From assembly GCA_011037195.1 (NCBI GenBank), contig JAAEAF010001119.1:1-64000 (forward strand): a stretch of DNA of 64,000 nucleotides, in the 5' to 3' direction. This document shows positions 22,401 through 31,400 of the stretch, one piece after another; the stretch's first letter is position 1; each line of letters begins with the position of its first letter. This stretch comes from Triatoma infestans (taxonomy: Eukaryota; Arthropoda; Insecta; Hemiptera; Reduviidae). The position numbers and the translations under genes were made by a program. The notes beneath the pieces were generated by a model. The model searched no databases. It worked only from the letters and a program-made list of their open reading frames with translations, and was not told where the DNA came from.

Positions 22401-25400
22401 CCTTGGAGAGAAAGGAGACGTGTCTCCTCTGAAGGTGGTAAAGCAGGAGAAGGAAGACCATCGTGACCTCCTTCTCCTGACGCTGGAAAACAAACGGAGC
22501 CACGACAATTATATAAGTGATTTTAATAAACTGGGGGCCCGTCAAATAAGGCACCATAACGGTGGGGTACATATTTGCAAGTGATGCTTCACGCATTTTA
22601 ACACCGACGGTGTGAGCATCGCAGAGCGGGTGAAGGAACATGCGGAATACTGTGGGGTGAACAGACCGAGCCGTGTTGTATTGCCTGAATGCGGCGACGA
22701 TCGGCATCATCCGTTTCTTTTAAAATAATACAAAATCAGATGAGGGTTCCCATCGTCGTATACGCAGATTTTGAATGTGTATTAAAGAAAGTAGACAGTA
22801 ACGGCTACAATGCGGGTCGGTCATACACCACTCCCTACCAGAGTCACCTTCCAATGAGCTTCTGCGCCTATGTGAGTAGCAGAAGATATTCCACGCCATT
22901 GTCTGCCTGCCGACTTTCCTGCGGAGCCCTACTTCTATACAGGTGAGGACGCCACAGAGAAGTTTATGGCAATACATAAAGGCAGTGGCGGAAAAGATGT
23001 CTCTGGTGTACTCCATAAAGCGGTAGTGGCAAGGCGGCAAGCCATAGGTTTGGCTCTACGGTTAGTGCGCGTACATAGAGCGCTGCGATTCAAGCAGTCC
23101 GTTGGCTAAGTTCTTACATTAACCTCAACACCCAAATGAGACAACAGGCGACGAACGACTTCGACAAAGACTTCTACAAACTGATGAACAACGCCGTATT
23201 TGGTAAATTTATGTACGCAATCGAACGAAAATACAACTGGTGACCGACGAACGACGACTGAAAAACTAATCGCTAAACCGACATTCAAGGACAGGACAAT
23301 CTACTCAGAGACTCTGGCTGCAGTACATCTGGACTTTGAACAGATTAAGATGAACAAACCTATTTATGTACCCTTGATCTGTCCAAAGTCCGGATGTACG
23401 ACTTTCATTACAGTACTATGATGGATAAGTATGGACCTGACAGACTACACCCACAAACATCCATGGACAAACAACCTACAAACTGATAGTGGCAAGGAGA
23501 TTTACAACAGAATATTTGCCAAGCTGATGAAAGTGAATGGTATAAATCACTATGCAACTTTTAGTCATTTGAAAGCTTCAATTGTTGAGCGATTCAATCG
23601 AACTTTGAAATCTGCAATGTGGAAAAAGTTTAGCCTGCAAGGATTTTATGATTGGCTGACCATCATAAGCTCTCTGGTAAAGAAATATAACCAAACTAAA
23701 CATCGGACGATCAAAATGGCAACGGTCTCTGTACGAGATAGGGATGTAGAAGAACGGCTGTTGCGTGATGTATATGCGAAGAAAACAATTACTACCATTA
23801 CTAGATTCAAAGTAGGCGATCATGTACGGATATCCAAGTATAAAGCGCAGTTTGCCAAAGGCTATCATCCTTCATGGTCCATAGAGATATTTAAAGTTGT
23901 GGAAGTCAAAAATACCATTCCTATCACATATCATCTGCAAGATTATCAAGGACAAATAATGCTGGAGGTTTTTATCAAGAGGAGATACAGCTAGTGAAAT
24001 ATCCTGATATCTATCTTGTGGAGAAGATTATGAAACGAAAAGGTGATAAAGTTTTAGTGAAATGGCTAGGTTTAGACAATTCACACAACAGCTGGGAGAA
24101 TGTGAAAAATATACTTATATAAAGCCGGACAAGGCTAACTTCGATTCAGTTCATCATGAGACGTGCTAGAGACAAGAAGAAGAAACGAGTCATTCCTGCT
24201 CCTAAACGGATTGGTGGGAATTCTCCTAAATTGTGTGGTAAAGCTAAACGAATGCAGGATGGACTATCTCGCCTAGGGCTTAGTAATTTTGATCTACTCA
24301 GATTAGCTAAATCGAAGAAAATTCCCCATTTTAGAGCGGTATTCATGATTGATGAATTTCCAGTGAAACCGTGGAAAAATGAGCGATCTATTTTCAATTT
24401 GGATAATAGTTGTGGGAGTGGAACTCACTGGGTTTGCTATGAGAAGAGAGGCGATTATGTTCAATTCTTCGATAGTAGTGGAGCCAATCCACCTTCTGAA
24501 CTAGTCCTCTATCTAAAAGGTTGCCGTATTTCATCAAACAGGAAGCCGTATCAAAAAATGGGCAGCAACAATTGCGGACAGCTGTGTTTACTTTACTTGC
24601 TGGATCTCCTATAAAAGGAAGATTATAGCCGTACGCATTCATTTGATCGCCAGACAGCGATGGGTTTGGAGAGTAAATAAAAGGACAACTGCAGAGAAGA
24701 AAACCATCATTCCAGTGAGAACAGTTGACGAGAGAACATCGTTAACCAACAACAATATTCGCTTTCTTCAAGCAGCAGGTTACTACGTGTTATCATCAAT
24801 ATGGAAGTGCTAGATTTGGAAGAAAGAAGTCTGTTCGACAATTCAATTGAATACATAGAATTGCATTCACATCACCCTTATGCATCATCAAAACTGTTGT
24901 CTGGTGATGAAATACGTATTAGTGTACAACATCAAGATCTATATACGCTGCCCGGTCAAAGTTACCTCTATTTGGAGGGCAGGTGTTTTAAGGAAGATGG
25001 TTCAGCAATACCAACTTCATCAAAATTAACCAATAATGCATTTGCATTTCTATTTGATGAAATAAGATATGAACTGAGTGGAGTTGAAATAGATTGTGTA
25101 AGAAATCCAGGAATTGCTTGCACATTTCAAGGCTTGGTTTCACTTAAGAATGGTTGTCAATACATAGAAAACTGGGGCTGGTGCTATCCTCAGAGTGACA
25201 CGCTGAACATCACTTCAAATGAGGGATACTTTAATCTATGCATTCCTCTATCATCACTACTGGGATTTTGCGAAGACTATCAGAAGATTGTGATCAAAGT
25301 TAAACAAGAATTGATACTCGTTAGAAGCAGACAAGATGGAAACGCTTATAAATTCAACCGACAGAGAGCTGAAGATGCGGTGGAAAACTGTAAAATAGAA

Positions 25401-28400
25401 TTTGTGAAACTATGCTGGAAGCTGCCCCACGTCATCGTCAACGAAATCAGAGATTAGCTCTTATGCGTCATCTCAAATCTGAAAAGAATTTTCACTAAGT
25501 TTTAGGAGCTGGGAACTATATGATTACCCATTATTGCCGGCACTCAAAGACAAATCTGGTCGGTGAAAACATCAAGTCAGCTGGAAAAGCCGCGCTACCT
25601 CATTTTAGCTTTTCAAACTGAACGAGCAAATAATGTGGAAAGCAATGCTAGCCATTTTGACCATTGCAATCTGTCAAATGTGAAACTTTATTTAAATTGC
25701 AAAACTTTTCCATACGATGATTTGTACATAGATTTCTCAGCTAATCGTATGCACTATTGTATCACATGTACGCTTCTTTTCAAATGTCATATTATGAGGA
25801 ACAAATGAAACCTCTAACTTCTTTGCGAAATTTTAAAGAGAAAACACAATTGTAATAGATTGTTCTAAACAGTCTGAATCTATCAAAACGGGTCCAGTTG
25901 ATGTAAGACTAGAATTTGAATAAAAAAATCCGTTCCCGCCCAACACAACGGCATATTGTCTTACACCTGATAGGGTGTTAGAATATATAACCCTCTAACT
26001 GGCATTGTACGGCGTATGGTATAAAAAAATGTGAATTGTGGGCTCAGTGTTCAGTAAGGCTCAGACAGGCGTACTGATTGCTGACTTCTAGTGCTTTGTG
26101 GATAGTGTAGGAGGTTATACTGTTAAAGAGCTTTCACTTTTTGATTATAACTATCAAACTCTTCGGCATTGGATATTCAAACCGCCAATACAACATAAAC
26201 AAACAGATAAAAGTAGAAGAACTAATTATTGGTTAGAAAATTATTATCATAAAATTAGATGGAATGATGGGGAAGTTGAATATGAAGTGATTAGAGATAT
26301 TTTCAAATGTATTGATTGTAACTATAAATTTGTATTTGTTAAGGGTTATGATAAGAAAAGATTTCTCTTGCAAAATTTGCACAATTGTTGTGTAATCAAC
26401 TTGGAAGGCAAGGAACGTTATGAGTACAAAATTATAAATAAAAAATAAAAAGAGATAAGACTAAAAATAGATTTTTTTCTAAAATAGGATTAAGTACATT
26501 TAATAAATAAAACAATAAAAAGAGATTAAGATAAAAATAGATTTTTTTTCTAAATAGGATTAAGTATTAACATTGTTAGAAATAAATAACAATCAGCTGG
26601 GCGCGAAAATAGTGAATGTACACAAAAAATTTTCTCCGTGTTTATTATCTTCTTAAAGCTATTAAAAGTGTTTTTTAGAGTTCACTTCTAGCTATTTTAG
26701 AGTGCACATCTATTCTGACTAATATTTGAAAGTTTAAATTTATTTTAAACATTCAGTGGAAGAGGTGAAACTGTGTGTGTGTCTCTGCAACGTTGTTGGT
26801 CATAGTGCAGTTTTTTGTGAGTTTTTGTGATGGCTGAAAAGTTAACTGAAAAAATACCTCCCGACAAAAAACCACCAGATAAAAGTGTTAACGAAAAAAT
26901 GGAATATTTTGAGGGTAATTTATTAATGGATAAAGAAATGGGTGAATCAAATAAAATTAATGATAACCTCACGCACTCAAATGATGTTGTGAAAGAAAAA
27001 GAATTTTATCAGACCTGGGATATTGGGCCTTTTCATGTTTATTTGGAAAGTCTAAATAAGGAATCTAAGGGTATTTCCAGAATTCATCCAATGAGTATTG
27101 GGAAAATGATTCATGAAGCACATCCTAATATGGGTAATAATGTGAGGAGAATAGATCGTATGGGTAGAAATAGAATAAGAGTGATTGTGTCTAATGCAAT
27201 AACTGCAAATTCTCTGGTTTCGTCTTTAGTATTGGAAAATAAAGGGTTTGATGCATATATACCTCAATTTTTATTGAAAAGGCGTGGTATAATAAGGGGT
27301 GTTGATACCACCCTAACTGAAAATGAAATTATTTCAGCACTTGAATATGATTATGGCACTACTTTTAAAGTTGTGAATGCAAAAAGGTTTAACAGAGTTG
27401 GGGAAAATAAAATTGAAAATGGTAAAGAAATTAAACAATATATTCCAACTGGTACTATATTGCTAACTTTTAGAGGCCAAACATTGCCAGATTATGTTTA
27501 TATACATTACGTCAGATGCCCTGTTGAACCTTATGTTCAAAGTGTTAGGCAATGTTTTCGTTGTCTACGATACGGCCATATCAGTAAGCAATGCAAGGGA
27601 GACACTATTTGTGAAAAGTGCAAAGGTAAACATGATAAAAACGAGTGTACTTTTGAGGGCCAAATAACTTGTATACATTGTGGCGGGCTTCATTCGTCAA
27701 GGTCACGTAAAGAGTGCCCGGAATTTTCAAAACAAAAAAATATTAAAAATACTATGGCTCTTGAGAATTTGTCATACAATGACGCAAAAGATAGAGTTGA
27801 GCGAGCGTCCTACGCTAGGAGCGCTAGTGGTAATACCTCGCTAAGTAATGAACAGTTGTTTCCCCCACTACCTAAGGCTAATACTACTTATAAAACTGAA
27901 GTTAATAGATCGAACTACAATAAAAGGCCAATTAGTTCTCCCCCCCGTTATGAATCTGAAATGAAGAAATTGCTTATTACTCCTCAAATGCCGAAAAACA
28001 TAGCAGGCGGTTTAATTCAAAACAACCCCTACCGACCAAGTATTTCTAATTTAGCATCAGGTGGAAATATTAATATAAATGTAATTTGTGAAGCGGTTAT
28101 CAGCGTATTGAGTGGTATAGATAAATCAGAATTAAATGCAGTAGACAGTTCTAAATTAAATGATATGCTCAAAGAAAGGCTTGAGAATTTAGCTATTTTC
28201 GATAGAATAACAAGTACCGGTAAACGTATGTTACGTCCTTAATGATACAATCACGACAGACTTCTATTACAGCGATAGCAATGAATTCCGGTCTGTTTAT
28301 TTAATTAATTATTTTATTTTGTTGTGACACATTCTAATCTAATAAATTTAATATTATTATGCAGTCCTCATTAAATATATTTCAATGGAATGCTCGTTCG

Positions 28401-31400
28401 GCCGTTGCCAACAAAGGAGATATAGAAAGATTTCTTATAGACAAACAGATCAACATCTGTGCCTTATCTGAAACCTGGTTTAAACCAGGGAGGCATTATA
28501 AATTTTCAGGATATTCTTTAATAAGACAAGATCGTGCTGATGGGAAAGCTGGTGTTGCTTTACTTATTAAAAGTAATGTTTTATATTCAGAAGTTAAAAA
28601 GCTAGTCATTCCGCCTGGGGTAATGTGTGTAGCAGCCTGTATAAAACTAAATAACAACAATAACAGCGATATTACAGTAATCTCCCTGTATAACAAACCT
28701 AACAATAATATATCACAGAGAGTATGGAAGCGTTTCTTTGATAGCGTCTCTCAACCTACAGTAATATGTGGTGACTAAACCTTTTCCTAGATGAGTCATT
28801 GTATATACTTACATTTTTCTTAATTGGATTAAGTATTACAAAACATGCTAAAAAGACCTGCGGTAACATGTCCAGACAGGCAAGATTGGTAATGAGTACA
28901 AAGTTTAATAAACAATATAATAAAAGTGATTAAGATGAGCTTAGTTTTTTTTTCTTTTTTCTTAATAGGATTAAATATTACAAAACATTATGCATTAACT
29001 CACCTGTTGTGGTAGAAGCAATAGATAGTATTGTTTTTTTATAAATAAATTATATTCATACAATCGATATTAATTAATATGGATAATCGATATTTGTAAT
29101 CGGTATATTGCGATTAGGAGCTGTATATTGAAACACTGTTGGCTGTGTGACGTCATAGGAGTGGGAATTGACTAGAAGGCAGTAGTAATAAATAAATCTG
29201 TACATTTATGTGGAGTCATCGATTGGATGCTAGGTTAAGGAGTGGAGGAAGAAAATAGAGTCATCGGATTGGATGATAGATTTATTATATAATTCATAAT
29301 GGGAGGGGGAATGGAGTCAGCGGTATGGATGTTTGGTTAAGGAGTGGGAGGAGGAAATGGAGTCTTCGGTATGGATGAGAGGTTAAGTGGTAGGGGTAAT
29401 GGAGAGAAAATAGAGTAATCGGATTGGATGCTAAGTTAAGGGGTGGGGGTAGAAAGAAAATAGAGTCACCGAGTTGATGAACCAAAGGGTTGAGGGGGTG
29501 AGGGGAAAGTTGCTCCTCAAAAAGGTGAGCCAGAACCGTCATTTCTCCTCTACTTGGCACAATTAACATTTTAACACGATATAAGTTCTGCAATTTTATT
29601 AATTTAATATGAGTTTTTAAAAACAAAAGCTTAAATGTTCACTATTTTAAAAAAAATTAAAGTCCCTATAGCAGTGTGAGAGGTTTTTGTAGGTTAGGTA
29701 TGTTCAGCTGTACAGAAGTAACTGTCTTCTACACTTCTACCAATCAGTATCACTAAGTAGCAGTTAAAGAGTGGACTTGAGTCAAAATAATGAACTAATT
29801 TCATTTAGTTTTCAGTTTAGAACATTTTGTTGCAGAATTGTAATCAGCAGTGCCATAGAAAATTTTATAATTGGCGCAACAATTGTCAATACAGGATTAT
29901 TGATGTATGCAACATACCATAACTGCGACCCAGTTTTGAATAAGGTATTTTTCAATTTAATATATGATGCCCCTTCTCATTTGTTTATGATAATGTGATA
30001 TTTATTAGATTAGATTCGAGCGGGGAGGGGAAGCCTTATTACACTGCGACCTACAATAAGAGGCCTATTGTGGATCCCATAAAATTATAGCACATCCCTC
30101 AGCTTCGCCCTCTTAATCAGGCCTAGCAAAGCTGAGAGCGGTTCCGTCATGAAGCTCATGGCTTCAAGATTGCTTGTCCCCTGTTGAAGAAACCTTTCCT
30201 CACCAGGCCGGTATACTCACAAAGGATGTGTGCCGGGGTTTCCTCTTCGGTCTTGCAGAATCGGCATAACGCGTTATCCGCAAGTAACAAGTGGTGCATG
30301 TGCCTATTCAGCCTACAATGCCCTGTTAGTAAACCCACTATTAGCCTTATATCCCTTCGGCTACGGCTCAGTATACCCCTGGTAAATTTAGTCAAATGTC
30401 TCTTGATAAAGAGTTTTGCCTGCCTCTGTCTTGGTATTCACCAGTGCAGACGCCGTAGTTCTATCCAACCCTTCATAGAAGTTTGAATTGATTTACGGGT
30501 TTGATAACCCGCAGCAGGGTTCGGGACCTATAAAGGTATCCTTCAAACCCTCCCTCGCCAGGGCATCCGCCCTCTCAATGCTCAGAAACCCCACATGTCC
30601 CGGCACCCAGGCAAAGGTCCGAGCACCAACTCGGATAGGGCAGTTAGGCTGTCTCACACCAGTCTTGAGACTATTTGGTGTGAGGAAAGTGCCTTCAGGG
30701 CTGCCTGATGTCGGAGTATATGGCGACTCTCCTACCCTGTAAACCTTGCCTTATAATCTCCTTAGCGCAGAGCTGTAACGCCACATCTTCAGCCTGAAAG
30801 ACTGTGGCGCACTTCCCTAAGCTGGCCTTAATCTTGACTTTAGGCCTGCCCCCATAGATTCCAGCCGGGTTTTGGAGCCGTCTGTATACCAGACCGAGTT
30901 ACCGAACATGGGGGTCACAGTCCTCGCCTCTGTTCGGTATGACGATTTGGAAGTTACTCTCAAAGTGAAATCTGGATCCATCCTGTCAATAGGCATTCCA
31001 AGTAGATGGCCAGCCTTAATTTCCTCAATCAACCTCTGGTTACAGCGATCATGTCTAGAGGTGATGGGAGGTGGCCCCTGCAAGAGCCTACGGTAGATTA
31101 AGGAAGACCTTCAGCGCCGCAGTCTGGGTGGTTTTCATGGCAACCGTGGAACCCAGGCATGCTCGCCTTAGGATCTCACTCAGCCTTTCCGCCACGCCCT
31201 TCTGCAGCGTCTTGGTCCACCACGCCATCAACCCATATGTGATCATCGGTCTAATGATCCTGGTGTACATCCAAATTGTCAAACTTGGGTGCAAGCCCCA
31301 GTTTTTCCCACAAAGCCGTGTGCCCCTACTGAACGACGCACTGGCCTTATGTGAGATTTTGTCAATATGTTGATTCCAGGTGAGTCTGCGGTCAAATTTA

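Larger units (their letters stand above)
19555..29545 (+). mobile_element. Polinton/Maverick element A, decayed, inside an SLC5 intron
   Basis: Inverted terminal arms (about 19,555-21,120 and 26,450-26,589 plus 28,776-29,545) enclose remnants of polymerase B, integrase, adenovirus-type protease, a jelly-roll capsid protein and an unassigned frame, all on the plus strand. These are hallmark Polinton genes. No packaging ATPase was recognised, and the whole coding part is about 5 kb, far below the usual 15-20 kb, so large internal deletions have occurred. A LINE piece splits the right arm. The outer 50-bp minisatellite present on the right is missing on the left, so the left terminus is probably truncated. 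The outermost right end shares GGTTCTGG.(C/T)CACC with the left end of element B. Confidence 0.85.
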
